NCBI GenBank assembly: GCA_015832175.1
Contig: WJXW01000002.1
Span: 62,001 to 126,000, forward strand
Length of the DNA stretch: 64,000 nt
Direction: 5' to 3'
Source: Paraphaeosphaeria minitans
Taxonomy: Eukaryota > Ascomycota > Dothideomycetes > Pleosporales > Didymosphaeriaceae
Positions 1 to 12,680 of the stretch are shown here, in pieces (position 1 is the stretch's first letter; the number at the start of each line of letters is the position of its first letter). The notes beneath the pieces were generated by a model. The model was not told the origin of the DNA. It worked only from the letters and a program-made list of their open reading frames with translations, and did not search any database. Both the position numbers and the translations under genes were made by a program.

Positions 1-984
1 TCTCTCCTTCTAGTTATTAAAATCTTTAGTAAAAAAAGAGATTACTTCTTTACCTTTAAGGCTGCTTACGCGGTATTACGCAATTATATATACTATATAA
101 GTATTTAGCTATTTTAGAGAAAGGGTAGGTGGCTGTATAAATCCACTCTATCCACCTAGTACTTTTGTGCGATCTCTCCTCTTAAAGTAATAGCCTTAAT
201 ATTTATTACTTTCTCTACTTATTAAAGCTATATTGCTTTAGCTTTATCTTTCTACTAAGGAGGTAGTATTAATTATTACATAACGTCCTTAGGTTGTAGT
301 TCCTTTAATAAGTCTCCTAGTCTTAAGGCTATGTTATTATTGTCTTTTTTAGTCGTGCGACGTGTCTGCGTTTAGTTGTCGCTGGTTTAATTATGCAATA
401 TGTTTTTTAGGGTTATAAATATGCTCACTATCTTCTTTCTTTTCTGTAGAATAGCTTAGACTAGATTGTGCGACTCTTTAGAAATATGTGCGCTTTGTTT
501 CTACTTATTATATAATCTAAAATTTAATCTCTAGTAAAGGTATTATCTCCTTTCTTTTCTATAGAATAGCTTAGACTAGATTATGCGACTCTTTATAGAT
601 GTGCGCGCTTTGTTTCTACTTATTATACAATCTGAAATTTAATCTCTAGTAAAGGTAACAATATAGAGCCTGTGTATCTAGCTTATAAGGCGCTCTGTCT
701 TTAGACTTTGCTAGTTTACAGTTAATTAGAATTAACTACTAATTAGTGTTAGTTTGGCTTAATCTGTAATTAAGTATTTAAGGGTTAATAGTATACTATT
801 GTGTAAAGGGTAAGAAGTAGGTTTAATTAATTATGTCTAGTCTATTGTATAAAGGGGCACTAAGGGCTTTATAAAGTCTCTGCCTCTTAGCGCTAACCTA
901 AGTAGTGGGTCCTTATGTGGGTCCCTATAGGTAGGTAGGCCCCCACTTCACCTAGTGCTACTTGTACAATAAACTATATAGACA
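1..984 (-). mobile_element. Copia-1 element A0, 5' leader/LTR region only (cut by window start)
   Basis: This stretch aligns, in the same orientation, with 4998-5981 and, inverted, with 6848 to about 7850, which are the 5' ends of two other Copia-1 elements. Its outer end reads gaca at 981-984, the complement of a TGTC start. Directly beyond it, at 985, the reading frame of element A begins in mid reverse transcriptase. I infer that A0 inserted into A and that the rest of both lies left of the window. It holds two copies of a unit of about 112 bp (about 430-543 and 544-655). No coding region is visible. Whether the whole stretch is LTR or LTR plus leader cannot be settled without the 3' LTR. 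Confidence 0.7.
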
Positions 985-3900
985 TTTAGTGCCTTAATAT
1001 CTTCTTCTATTAGTACTATTATTTGCGCAGTAATAGATAGGTTAAATGTTACTTCTAGTTAGTAAACTAAAGAGATATATACACCTCTTACTTATTATAT
1101 AATATATTAGTGTGTAGCGTCTTTGTCCTAGGGATTAATTATGCGAAGGCTTTTAGCCTATCCCTTCTATTCTAGAGTAATAACACCCTAAGTAAGTTAG
1201 ATTTTACCTCTATTAAACTTAATTACCCTATTTTATGTTAAGACGCTTTTGTCCTTCGTATAAAACTTTATAGTATAGAGCTACTCCTCTTCTTATTATA
1301 TAAAGCTTTCTGTAACTATACTAAGGGTGTTATTAGTCTAGAGTCTAGTAATACTAAACATATTAGGTCCCTTATCTATAATAAGTAGGTATAGGTCGTA
1401 CGTTAACACATGTATTCTTAGTTTCTCCTTATAGTAGTTGTGGTATATCTTAAACTAGTAGAGACCTAATTCTGCTACGCTATATAGAGGTTATATAACT
1501 TATAGAATTATATTTAGTGGGAAGAAATCGCGCATTTCTACTAGTAGTTAGGCGTATAATGTGCAAAGAAGTTTATTAGTAGACTATATATAGGCCTAAG
1601 TAATATCCCTAAGCTTAATATATATATTATACAACTAAATTAGTGTTATAAAAAGAGCTAATAGTAACCTCTAGCTTATACGCTAGATAGTAGAGGATTA
1701 TATAAAGATCTCCTTTTTTTCTTTGTCTAAATAGCTAGCAAAGACAAGTCTTAATTTCTTATATAGTTAGGTTATCTTACCTTTAATCTCTCGTACAAGA
1801 CGTAGGTTAAAGATACAGCTAGATTGTTTATTAGGGTTGTATAACAAGATTTTAAAAGTGCTATTAGTAATAAGGGTATTTATTTCTACCACATCTAATT
1901 CTTTAAAGGGCTAGCTAGGTATAGTAATAATACTATCTATATAAAGCTTTAGTGTAAGCTTAAAGTTATTCTTTTCTTTTTAGGTAATAAACTAGGTGTT
2001 TAGTTTTCCTAATCTTTATTAAGCTTTACCTAATTATATAACTATAGTAGTTTAGTCCTTCCTAGGTCTTCCCTTTGGCCTTAGCTTTAGAGCTTTAATT
2101 TGTGCGGCTATAGGAGTATCTATATTCTATAGTTCCTATATACTATCTTTAGTTGCGCGATAGTATGGTTTAACCTATATATAGCGCAGTTTTAGAGGTC
2201 TATTTTTAAGCTCTAGGATAATATCTCTTCCTTTAATACTTTTAATTTTATATAGTCCTTACTATCCCTTCTTTTCTCTCTAGGCTATAACTTTAGAGCC
2301 TAGTGGGAGTGTAAGGGTTCTGTGTAATAATAGGCTATTCCTAGTGTTAATTATATAAGTAACTTTAACTTTAGCTTTATCTTTCTTAAGTATTTTTATT
2401 GCTTTCTAAACTATATTAGCTTAGGCAATTAGTTCTAGTAAGAGTAGAGAGTCTTTATTAATCCTTAGGTAGGCACTAAAGACTAGGAGGGTAGGTACTA
2501 TGCTATTAGGCCTAGCTATATTATTTAGTGCCTTTACTACTATCTATAGTACTATTTTATTATTTATATAACTATTAATCTTAGCTCTTAAGATATTATA
2601 TACTTAGCGTAGTAGTATATGTGCTCTTTTAATCTTACCTATAGCCTAGTGTGCCTCTACTAGCATTTACCTATATTCTGCCCTAACTATCTTTATATAA
2701 TTCTAAAACTCGTTAGAAGCAAAATTAGTTCCTAGGTTATAGATAATATAATCTAGTAGGCCTTAGTATACATTAATCTAGCATCTTGTTAAGGCATTCT
2801 AGGTGTCCTATATAGTTATTAATCTTAGGAATTAGGCTACCTAAAAGGATGTGTCTATATTAATAATATACAGGATATCCCTTTCACTAATTTATATAAT
2901 ATTAATAATAATTTTATAGTTAAAGTATAAGTTATCTTAGATAAAGAACTTAAAGCGTCTTAGCGCTTAGTTATATAACTAGTAGTAGTAATAGAACTTC
3001 CTTACTTCTTCTAGTATAGAGCTCTCTACTTTATGCCCTACCTAAGTAAGAAGCTTATATAGTCTTTCTGTCTAGAGGTGTCTAAAACAGTGGTATAGGT
3101 GTTAGAGTTCTGTCTCTATAAAGAAGAGAGCTAATTCCTTATTACTAAGGTTAAAAAAGGGGTAACCCCACTTTTATATAACTAGGACTATTATACTATC
3201 CCTTTATACAATAATATCTAGGATGTTATTAAAGTATACTCTAAGTCTGTTAGTATCTACTAGTAATAGCAGAAATAGTGTTAGGGAGTTAAGAATATAG
3301 TAGGTCACTATTCCTATAGGGTTAGTAATTTGTATAGTGCCTAGAGATATCTAGAAACTTTATCCTCTAAAGCTAATATTAGTAGATTTTAGTAACTAGT
3401 CTACTTTAGTAGTTAGGTTTTTATATAAGTAGGCAGTAAGCTAGTCCTTTTTTACTATAGACACTTATACAGCGCTTATGTCTTAGAGTTCTCCTTAGTA
3501 CTTTATATAATACTAACTAGCTAGAGTAAACAGTTATGTAAGTTCCTCTATATTTTTATTATTCTTGCTATGTTAGATGTCTTCGCTAGTTATATAATAA
3601 AGATAGGTAGTAGAAGTAAGGTATAAAGTAGTCTTTTATACTTCTTCTTTATTACTTTATTAGTCTTATTTATCTTCCTTCTCTTTTATATAATAGTCTT
3701 CTTCCTCTAGCTCTTCTTTAAAGTTAAGGATGTATACTTATATATCTATAGTAAAGGGTTTATATTTATAGAAGTTAGCGTATAATAACATATATTACTT
3801 TCTAGCTTACTAGGTATCCTTTAGTAAATAGTTAGTAGACTAGTATTCTTCTTTATAGTATATAAAGCATTTCTACTTTGTATAAGAGTTTAAACTTCTA

Positions 3901-4640
3901 AAGTTACCTTTTTTTTTTAGTCTAAAGGTTAATCTGCCTCTAGAGGGGCTAGATCCTCTTATGCGATTAGGATTATTATATTATTAATTAGTGTAGTACA
4001 CCTCTTTACTATCTTAAAAGAACTATAACTTCTTTCTATTTTTAGTAACTTAGAGTAACGTATAAAAGTTGCTAAGTAAGCCTTCTACTATATTTTTAGG
4101 ATTAAATATAGCTTATTTAAGGTTAGGATAGCTATAGTATACTTATATAATAGTAGTATATAGTTATAGTTTACTACTAAAGCCTTGTCTAAGAGCCCTT
4201 TAGGCTAAAGTAAGCTTATTAATTATTACTTCTAAGGCCTTATGTAATGTAGTAGCTAGATTATTCCTTTTATAGCATTTAAAAGTAAGAGTAGTCTAGT
4301 CTATCTAGTACTAATTATAATTAACACTAGTATTAAAGTGCCTATTTAGTCTATTATATAATTTATCCTATAGAAGTCCTAGTCTAATATTGTGTAGGTA
4401 GTAGGTACTCGCACAATTAGAAAGGATTTCTAAGAAGATATTTATATACTAGTCCTATAGTATGCCTAGCCTATAGTATAGTTCTCTAAAGACTTTTGCC
4501 TTATCTACTAGGATATTATACAGCCTACTAGTGTAGTTATTCTCTTTACTCTAAGCCTTCTAAAAGAGAATAATCTTGTCTAGCTAGATATAAGTATAAT
4601 CTCCTAGTTGTTAAGGAGACTAGGAGTGTCTAGCCTCTTT
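985..4640 (-). pseudogene. Copia-1 A gag-pol relic
   Basis: Degraded polyprotein of a Ty1/copia element. By alignment to B, gag lies at about 3900-4640, the zinc knuckle near 3850-3910, protease near 3455-3525, integrase at about 2130-3300 and partial reverse transcriptase at 985-2000. Intact elements use these parts to package RNA, cleave the polyprotein, reverse-transcribe and integrate cDNA. None of it can be translated now. The protease-to-integrase stretch is the reverse complement of about 9360-10739 plus 19535-19560, uninterrupted by Copia-2. RNase H is absent. Confidence 0.8.
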
Positions 4641-5981
4641 GTACAATATAGTTTATTAGGCAAAAGTAGTCTAGGTTTTAGGCTGTTGCCACTAGTGTAG
4701 CTCTATATATAGTGTCTCTAACCTCGTATGTATAGAGATGGGCCCCAGCTGTGCTCTATATATATATATATATTACTTATAAATAGTGTAGGTTGCATTA
4801 TTAGGATCGTGCGAAGCGGTTTAGGTTATAGTTATAGTGTTATTGTGCGAAGGGTCTATAGCTTATAGTTAAACTATAATAGTTTAAAGAGTTTCTTTAT
4901 ATAGGTGTTCTTTATTATAGAATTAGTAGCGACAAAGCCTTCCTTTATAAAAAAAGTAATAAGCTCTTTTCTTACTATATAACTAATCTTATTAAAGGTT
5001 CTCTCTTTCTAGTTGTTAAAATCTTTAGTAAAAGAAGAGATTACCTCTTTACCTTTAAGGCTGCTTACGCGATATTACGCGATTATATACACTATATAAG
5101 TGTTTAGCTGTTTTAGAGAAGGGGGTAGGTAGCTGTGTAGATTTACTCTATCTATCTAGTACTTTTGTGCAATCTCTCCTCTTAAGGTAATAGCCTTAAT
5201 ATTTGTTACTTTTTCTACCTATTAAAGCTATATTACTTTAGCTTTGTCTTTCTACTAAGGAGGCAGTATTAATTGTTGTGTAATGTCCTTAGGTTGTAGT
5301 TCCTCTAAGAAGTCCCCTAGTCTTAAGGCCATATTATTATTATCTTTCTTAGTTATACGACGTGTCTGCGTTTAGTTATTGCTAGTTTAATTGTACAACG
5401 TGTTTACGTTTAGTTATCACTAGTTTAATTATATAACGTGTTTTTTAGGGTTGTAAATGTGCTTACTATCTCCTTTCTTTTCTATAGAATAGCTTAGACT
5501 AGATTGTGCGACTCTTTATAGATGTGCATGCTTTGTTTCTACTTATTATATAATCTGAAATTTAATCTCTAGTAAAGGTAATAATATAGAGCCTATATAT
5601 CCAGCTTATAGGGCGCTCTGTCTTTAGACCTTACTAGTTTACAGTTAATTAGAATTAACTACTAATTAGTGTTAGTTTAGCTTAATCTGCAATTAAGCAT
5701 TTAAGGGTTAATAGTATACTATTATGCAAAGGGTAAGAAGTAGGTTTAATTAATTACGTCTTGTCTATCGTACAAAGGGGCACTAAGGGCTTTATAAAGT
5801 CTCTGCCTCTTAGCGCTAACCTAAGCAGGGGGTCCTTGTGTAGGTCCTTATAGGTAGGCAAGGCCTTATAAAGTCTCTGCCTCTTAGCGCTAACCTAAGT
5901 AGTGGGTCCTTGTGCGGGTCCCTATAGGTAGGCAGGCCCCTATTTTACTTAGTGCTATTTGTACGATAAACTGTACAGACA
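4640..5981 (-). repeat. Copia-1 A 5' leader/LTR region
   Basis: Non-coding 5' region shared with 1-984 and, inverted, 6848-8190. It contains a (ta)n tract near 4759-4772. It has only one copy of the roughly 112-bp unit (about 5470-5580) that is doubled in A0 and B. It has its own small duplications: about 37 bp at 5360-5440, and a cctcttagcgctaacctaag-containing unit at about 5790-5860 and 5862-5935. These differences make the three copies distinguishable. Confidence 0.7.
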
Positions 5982-6460
5982 ATTAGAGAGGTGTAGGATA
6001 GATATTAGAAAGAAGCTAATAAGGTTAACCTCTAAAGTTAAACTAAGCTAGAAGAACAAATAGGAGTTTAGAGTATTCTAGTAAAACTCCTTACCTATTT
6101 TATTACTATTCTTAGAAGCCACTATAAGGTTCTGCTTAACTTAGAATTAGAACTAAATATTATAAGGTATACTACTATAAGGGCACTTAATATTATAATC
6201 TAGGACTAAGATTAGAGCTATTTACCTACTAAAGAATAATTAGGCATAGTAGGAGCTAGTAGAGATTTAGATAAGTATATAGGAACTACCTATAGTGTAC
6301 TACTTAAGGTTAGGCTAATTATAATTTCTACTTATTTTAAGATTATAAGAAACATTAGGAGGCCTATTATCCTAGGCACCCCCTTTGTAATAGCTGCTTA
6401 GTTAGCTATAGAGTTTACCCTAATAGGCTAATATCTGTGTAGGGTTACCTTTATAGATAG
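5982..6460 (+). mobile_element. Gypsy-1 fragment (protease region)
   Basis: Aligns along its length with 25679-26159, the aspartic-protease stretch of Gypsy-1, with mostly C/T and G/A differences. The frame is the same plus-strand one, with a retroviral-type protease core in which the active-site region is degraded. Left edge: end of Copia-1 A. Right edge: start of a Copia-2 LTR. It is therefore target DNA trapped between two insertions and evidence for another Gypsy-1 copy. Confidence 0.8.
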
Positions 6461-6847
6461 TGTTGTGGTAAAAATGGCTTAAACTATTATAGGATATTTA
6501 GGAGCAGAGTTGTAAAGAATACAAATAGCTAATTATAGGAAAGGATGCCAAAAGGGCAGACTATATACAAAAGAAAGGAGCCTCTTAGTAAGAATTCTGT
6601 AATATAAATTAGTAGATCTAGAAAGAATTACGAAAGTAAGTGTTTACTTTAATACACCCCCTAGGTAATCGCTTAAAGCAGATTACCTATCCTAAGAAGT
6701 AATTTTTAATTATTTAAGTCCTTCCTAAAGATCTTTAAAAAACTATCTAAAGGCTATTTAAAAATTAAAAAACTATTAAGAATTATTCTTCTAAATCTCC
6801 TTATCTTAAGAATAGCGATTCTATTACCCCCTATTTATTATAATAGT
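6461..6847 (-). mobile_element. Copia-2 stub: 3' LTR (6461-6654) plus 193 bp of internal DNA
   Basis: 6461-6654 starts tgttgtggta and ends tttactttaata, and matches the 195-bp Copia-2 LTRs at 10740, 17863, 19340, 47716, 54763 and 56240 with a one-base deletion. 6655-6847 matches the internal DNA next to the 3' LTR at 10935, including caccccctagg, which is the complement of a polypurine tract. The stub is cut at 6848 by the start of Copia-1 B. The five bases before it are gatag; the partner target duplication is not in view. Confidence 0.85.
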
Positions 6848-8189
6848 TGTCCGTACAGTTTATCATATAAGTAGCACTGGGTGAAGTGGGGGCCTGCCTA
6901 CCTATAGGGACCCGCACAAGGACCCACTACTTAGGTTAGCGCTAAGAGGCAGAGACTTTATAAAGCCCTTAGTGCCCCTTTGTACGATAGACTAGACGTA
7001 ATTAATTAAACCTACTTCTTACCCTTTGCACGATAGTATACTATTAATCCTTAAATACTTAATTATAGATTAAGCCAAACCTACACTATTTAGTGGTTAA
7101 ATCTAATTAACTATAAACTAGTAAGGTCTAAAGACAGAGCGCCCTATAAGCTAAATGTATAGGCTCTATATTATTACCTTTACTAGAGATTAAATTTTAG
7201 ATTGTATAATAAGTAGAAACAAAGTACGCACATCTATAAAGAGTTATATAATCTAGTCTAAGCTATTCTATAGAAAAAAAAGGAGATAGTACTTTTACTA
7301 GAGATTAAATTTTAGATTATATAATAAGTAGAAACAAAGCGCGTATATTTGTAAAGAGTTGTATAATCTAGTCTAAGCTATTTTATAGAAAAGAAAGGAG
7401 ATAGTAAGCATATTTATAACCCTAAAAAACATATCGCATAATTAAACTAGTAATAACTAAATATAAATACGTTGCACAATTAAACTAGTAACAACTAAAC
7501 GTAGATATGTTACACGACTAAGAAAGATAATAATAATATGGCCTTAAGACTAGGAGACTTCCTAGAGAAACTATAACCTAAGGACGTTACGTAATAATTA
7601 ATACTACCTCTTTAGTAAAAAGACAAAGTAATATAGCTTTAATAAGTAGAGGAAGTAATAAATATTAAGGCTATTACTTTAAGAGGAGAGATCGCACAAA
7701 AGTACTAGGTGGATAGAGTGGATTTATACAGCCACCTACCCTTTCTCTAAAATAGCTAAATACTTATGTAGTATACATAATTACGTAATATTACGCGAGT
7801 AGTCTTAAAGGTAAAGAAGTAATCTCTTCTTTTACTAAAGATTTTAATAACTAAAAGGAGAAAACCTTTAATAAGATTAGTTATATAGTAAGAAGAGAGC
7901 TTATTGCTTTTTTTATAAAAGAAGGTTTTATCGCTACTAATTCTATAATATAGAACACCTATACAAAGAAACTCTTTAAACTATTATAGCTTAACTATAA
8001 GCTATAGACCTTTCGCACAATAACACTATAACTATAACCTAAACTGCTTCGCACGATTCTAATAATGTAACCTACACTATCTATAGGTAATGTATATATA
8101 TATAGAGCATAGCTAGGGCCTATCCCTATACGTGCGAGGATAGAGACACTATATATAGAGCCACACTAGTGGCAGTAGCCTAAAACCTA

Positions 8190-10739
8190 AACTACTTTTG
8201 CCTAACAAACTATATTATACAAAAAGGCTAGATACTTCTAGTCTCCTTAATAACTAGGAGATTATACTTATATCTAGCTAGATAAGATTATCCTCTTTTA
8301 GAAGGCTTAGAGTAAAGAGAATAACTACACTAGTAGGCTATATAATATCCTAGTAGATAAGGCAAAAGTCTTTAGAGAACTATACTATAGGCTAGGTATA
8401 CTATAGGACTAGTATATAAACATCTTCTTAGGAATCCTTTCTAATTGTGCGAGCACCTACTACCTATATAATATTAAACTAGGACTTCTATAGAACAAAT
8501 TGTATAATAGACTAAATAGGCACTTTAACACTAGTGTTAATTATAATTAGTACTAGACAGACTAGACCACTCTTACTTTTAAACACTATAAAAGGGATAA
8601 TCTAGCTACTATATTGTATAAGGCCCTAGAAGTAATAATTAATAAGCTTATTTTAGCCTAAAGAGCTCTTAGATAAGGCTTTAGTAGTAAACTATAATTA
8701 TATACTACTATTATATAAGCATGCTGCGGCTATCCTAACCTTAAATAAGCTATGTTTAACCCTAAAAATATAGTAGAAGGCTTACTTAGTAACCTTCGTG
8801 CGTTACTCTAAGTTGCTAAAAATAGGAAGAAGTTATAGTTTCTCTAAGATAGTAAAGAGGTGTACTATACTAATTAATAATATAATAATTCTAATCGCAT
8901 AAGAGGATCTAGCCTCTCTAGAGGTAGATTAACCTTTAAACTAAAAGGAAAAAGTAACTTTAGAAGTTTAAGCTCTTGTATAAAGTAGAAATGCTTTATA
9001 TACTATAAAAAAGAATACTAGTCTACTAACTATCTACTAAGGGATACCTAGTAAGCTAGAAGGCAATATATGTTATTATACGCTAACTTCTACAAATATA
9101 AACCCTCTACTATAGATATATAAGTATACATCCTTAACTTTAAAGAAGAGCTAGAGGAAGAAGACTATTATATAAAAGAGGAAGAAGATAAATAAAACTA
9201 ATAGAGTAATAAAAAAGAAGTATAGAAGGCTACTTTATATTTTACTTCTACTACCTACTTTTATTATATAACTAGCGAAGACATCTAACATAGTAAGGAT
9301 AATAAGAATATAGAGGAACCTACACAACTATTTACTCTAGCTAGTTAGTATTATATAAAGTACTAAGGAGAACTCTAGGACATAGGCGCTGCACGAGTAT
9401 CTATAGTAGGAAAGGACTAGTTTACTGCCTACTTATACAAAAACCTAACTACTAAAGTAGACTAGTTACTAGAATCTACTAATATTAGTTTTAGAGGACA
9501 GGGTTCCTAGATATCTCTAGACACTGTACAAATTACTAATCCTATAGGAATAGTAACCTACTATATCCTTAACTTCCTAATACTATTCCTGCTATCGCTA
9601 GTAGATGCTAATAGACTTAGGGAATACTTTAATAACATTCTAAATGTTATTATATAAAGGGATAGTATAATAGTCCTAGTTATATAAAAGTAGAGTTACT
9701 TTTTTTTTAACTTTAGTAATAAGGAATTAGCTCTCTTTTTTACAGAAATAGAACTCTAACGCCTATACTACTATTTTAGACACCCCTAGATAGAAAGACT
9801 ATATTAGCTTCTTACTTAGGTAGGGTATAAAGTAGAGAGCTCTATACTAGAAGAAGTAAGAAAGTTCTATTACTACTACTAGTTATATAACTAAGCGCTA
9901 AGACGCTTTAAGTTCTCTATTTAAGATAACTTATACTTTAACTATAAAATTATTATTAATATTATATCAATTAGTAAAAGGGATGTTCTATATATTATTA
10001 ATATAGATACATCTTTTTAAGTAGCTTAATTCCTAAGATTAATAACTATACAAGACACCTAGGATACCTTAATAAGATACTAGATTAATATATACTAAGA
10101 CCCACTAGATTATATTATCTATAACCTAGGAACTAACTTCGCTTCTAATAAGTTTTAGAATTATGCAAAGATAGCTAGGGCAGAATATAGACAAATACTA
10201 GTAGAGGTACACTAGGCTATAGGTAAGATTAAAAGAATATATACACTACTACGCTAAGCGTATAATATCCTAAGAGCTAAGATTAATAGTTATATAAATA
10301 ATAAGATAGTACTATAGATAGTAGTAAAGACACTAAATAACATAGCTAGGCCTAATAGTATAGTACCTACCCTTCTAGTCTTTAGTGCCTACCTAAGGAT
10401 TAATAAGGACTTTTCACTCTTACTAGAACTAATTGCCTAAGCTAATATAGTTTAGAAAGTAATAAAAATACTTAAGAAGGATAGAGCTAAAGTTAAAGTT
10501 ACTTATATAATTAACACTAGAAATAGCCTATTATTACACAAAACCCTTACACTCCCACTTAGCTTAAAAGTTATAGCCTAGAGAGAAAAGAAGGGATAGT
10601 AAGGACTATATAAAATTAAGAGTATTAAAGGAAGAGACATTATCCTAGAGCTTAAAAATAGACCTCTAAAACTGCGCTGTATATAGGTTAAACTATACTA
10701 TCGCGCAACCAAAGACAGTATATAGGAACTATAGGATAT
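8190..10739 (+). pseudogene. Copia-1 B gag-protease-integrase relic
   Basis: One plus-strand frame can be followed through many TAG/TAA stops. Gag occupies about 8190-8980. A zinc knuckle (8991-9035) keeps CF at its start, while later Cys and His positions read Tyr. The protease active site at 9379-9390 reads D-I-G-A instead of D-T-G-A, a C-to-T change. The integrase core and tail (about 9700-10735) include LGTNFASNKF near 10128-10155 and the PTLLVF-AY segment typical of fungal Ty1/copia integrases near 10365-10395. The C-terminal part before the Copia-2 insertion is the integrase tail (VKLYY near 10690). It is a fossil, not a gene. Confidence 0.85.
10735..10739. repeat. Target-site duplication, left copy (gatat)
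   Basis: gatat immediately precedes the Copia-2 LTR at 10740 and recurs at 19535-19539 right after the last LTR. Element A has the matching undivided site near 2116-2126. A 5-bp duplication is usual for Ty1/copia integration. Confidence 0.9.
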
Positions 10740-10934
10740 TGTTGTGGTAAAAAGGGCTCGAACTATTACAGGATATTCAGGAGCAGAGTTGTAAAGAATA
10801 CAAATAGCTAATTATAGGAAAGGATGCCGAAAGGGCAGACTATATACAAAAGAAACGAGCCTCTTGGCAAGAATCCCGTGATCTGAATTAGTAGATCCAG
10901 AAAGAATCATAGAAGTAAGTGTTTTACTTTAACA
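10740..10934 (-). repeat. Copia-2 3' LTR (195 bp)
   Basis: Starts tgttgtggtaaa and ends actttaaca (TG...CA). Next to its right end, caccccctagg at about 10935-10945 is the complement of a polypurine tract, marking this as the 3' LTR of a minus-strand element. Confidence 0.92.
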
Positions 10935-12680
10935 CACCCCCTAGGTGATCGCTTAAAGCGGATTACCTATCTTAAGAAGTAATCTGTAATTATCTAAATC
11001 TTTTCTAAAGATCTTTAAAAAACCGTCTAAAGGCTGTTTAAAAATTAAAAAACTATTAAGAATTGTTCTTCTAAATCTCCTTATCTTAAGAACAGTGATT
11101 CTATTACCCTCTACTTATTATAATAGCAAAACAATTACTATTTATCTTTTAAATTACAAATCCTATTATAAATCGTGTCTAGAATCTCTTCTTCTAGTAG
11201 GTTAGGAGCTTATAAGCGTGGCATAAAGGCCTAGAGCGTAAATACTTTTGTTCTACTACTCTTTTCACTTACTTCCTATTAACTATAAGGTAATTTCCCC
11301 GCTCTTACTAGCTAGTAAGTACAATAGGTAGGCGCGTTTTAATTAGGAAGGAGTAGTAGTAAGAGAAATAAGTAGTAAGGAAGGAGCGTATTTAGCGCTT
11401 AATAATTAGATAGGCAGTAGAGTATATAAGCCCTTTACTAGCGCTTAATCTTCTCTCTTTAATTCTTTACTTTTAACGCTTTAACCTCCTATCTAATTTA
11501 AGCCTACTAGTTTAAGCCTTTAAATCCTACTACTTTATAGTAGGTTATCTTCTTCTAATTATTACCTTACGCTCTTTCTATTATTTAGAGCTTTGCTAAC
11601 TCTTTTAGATATCTAATAACCTAGCTAAAGCACGCGTAGTAAAAGCTGTAAAAGCTACTAAATAAAGCTCTTAATCTTTCTACTAAGATTCTCCTATTTT
11701 ACTAGCTCCTCCTGCCCTAGCTCTAGGCCCTTAGTAATTACTTAGTACTTTTAGATAAGTAAGCTGCTTAGGCTGCTTAAAAAGAGCTCTAGTAGGAAAG
11801 AGTAATAGATATTACTATAATAATACTTTAAGCTTAGGCAGGCGCTACTATACCTACTTTACCCACTTTTGCACTACTATATATAGGGTTGTCCTATTAC
11901 TTTAGCTAATTTTACTAATTGTTTCTGTAGCTAGCTGCATATTTAGACTCTAGCTATAGATTTTATCTACTATTAACTATTAGAAGGTGCTAATGTAAGC
12001 TTTTATTCTAAGATTTATTCTAGATTTAGCTAATACTTTTTATAGGAAAGGCTAATTACTAAGCTGTGTAAGAGGGTTAAAGTGGCCTTATAAGCTCCTC
12101 CTCCTACTAGTAGTTAGGAGGAGTAAGCTTAGTACATAGCTACTATCCTACTCCCTCCCTCCTAGTTAATCCTTAGTAGAGGATAGAGTAATTACCCTTC
12201 TACTCTACCTATTAAGGAGTAGCGCGGTCGCAGCTAATACCTTAATTAAAATAGCTAGATAAGCGGCCTATTAGCTCTAAAGTAGAATAGAGGCTAGGTA
12301 AGTGCTTCTCCTCCTACTAATTAAAGGAGAGGAAGCTAGAGTAAGCTATTACCTACTACTAATTAAAGGAGAGGTAGAAGAGGTAGATAGGGTAAGGAAT
12401 TACCTACTATAGAGAGGAGGAGAAAAAAAGGATAGGGAGAATCTCCTACTACTAATTATAGGAGAGATTCTTACACCCTTATAATTAAGTAGAGAAGGAA
12501 GAGGGTTTATATACTTATAGATAAGCTTTTTAATCTCTTTTTTCTCTAATTCCTATTCTCCTTCTAATCTTTTTTTTCTTTTTTTTTTCTTTTCTTGTTT
12601 CCTAGCTCTAAATTAATAATTCTAGGTAGTTAATAGATTATTTCTTTACTTACCTATTCTTATTGTGTAATTATTGTGCT
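10935..12680 (-). other. Copia-2 3' untranslated region, hairpin-rich
   Basis: About 1.75 kb between the end of pol and the 3' LTR with no recognisable coding. It contains several short inverted repeats: ctcctccta/taggaggag around 12100-12125, and repeated cctactactaattaaaggag-type units near 12310, 12353 and 12440. Another pair, built on a gaatcgtg-like core, lies near 11148-11175. The copy at 47911-49580 shares them but lacks about 80 bp near 47980. Confidence 0.6.

Larger units (their letters stand above)
985..5981 (-). mobile_element. Copia-1 element A, Ty1/copia retrotransposon, RIP-degraded, 3'-truncated
   Basis: Read on the minus strand, the order is 5' leader (5981 to about 4650), gag, zinc knuckle, protease, integrase, then reverse transcriptase. 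This order is Ty1/copia. It is the same family as element B. The frame stops at 985, matching about 20665 of B, so RNase H and the 3' LTR are missing here because A0 begins at that point. The outer end reads gaca at 5978-5981. A carries the unoccupied version of the site where Copia-2 entered B (about 2116-2126). Every domain is crossed by TAG/TAA stops. Confidence 0.85.
6848..10739 (+). mobile_element. Copia-1 element B, 5' part (leader, gag, protease, integrase)
   Basis: Begins TGTCCGTACAG at 6848. The leader runs to about 8190, followed by a plus-strand gag-pol frame. The element is interrupted at 10739/10740 by Copia-2 and resumes at 19535 after a repeated gatat. A and B face each other head to head, so roughly 3.9 kb on each side forms an inverted repeat. 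No 3' LTR of B is recognisable after 21300. The leader has two roughly 112-bp units at about 7180-7290 and 7290-7405. Confidence 0.85.

Noticed and set aside
4759..4772. (ta)n tract as a promoter
   Set aside because: Dinucleotide run in AT-rich mutated leader; nothing else supports a start site.
11140..11180. Possible tRNA-derived sequence near the Copia-2 3' end
   Set aside because: Only a short inverted pair around gaatcgtg; no cloverleaf or A/B boxes could be drawn.
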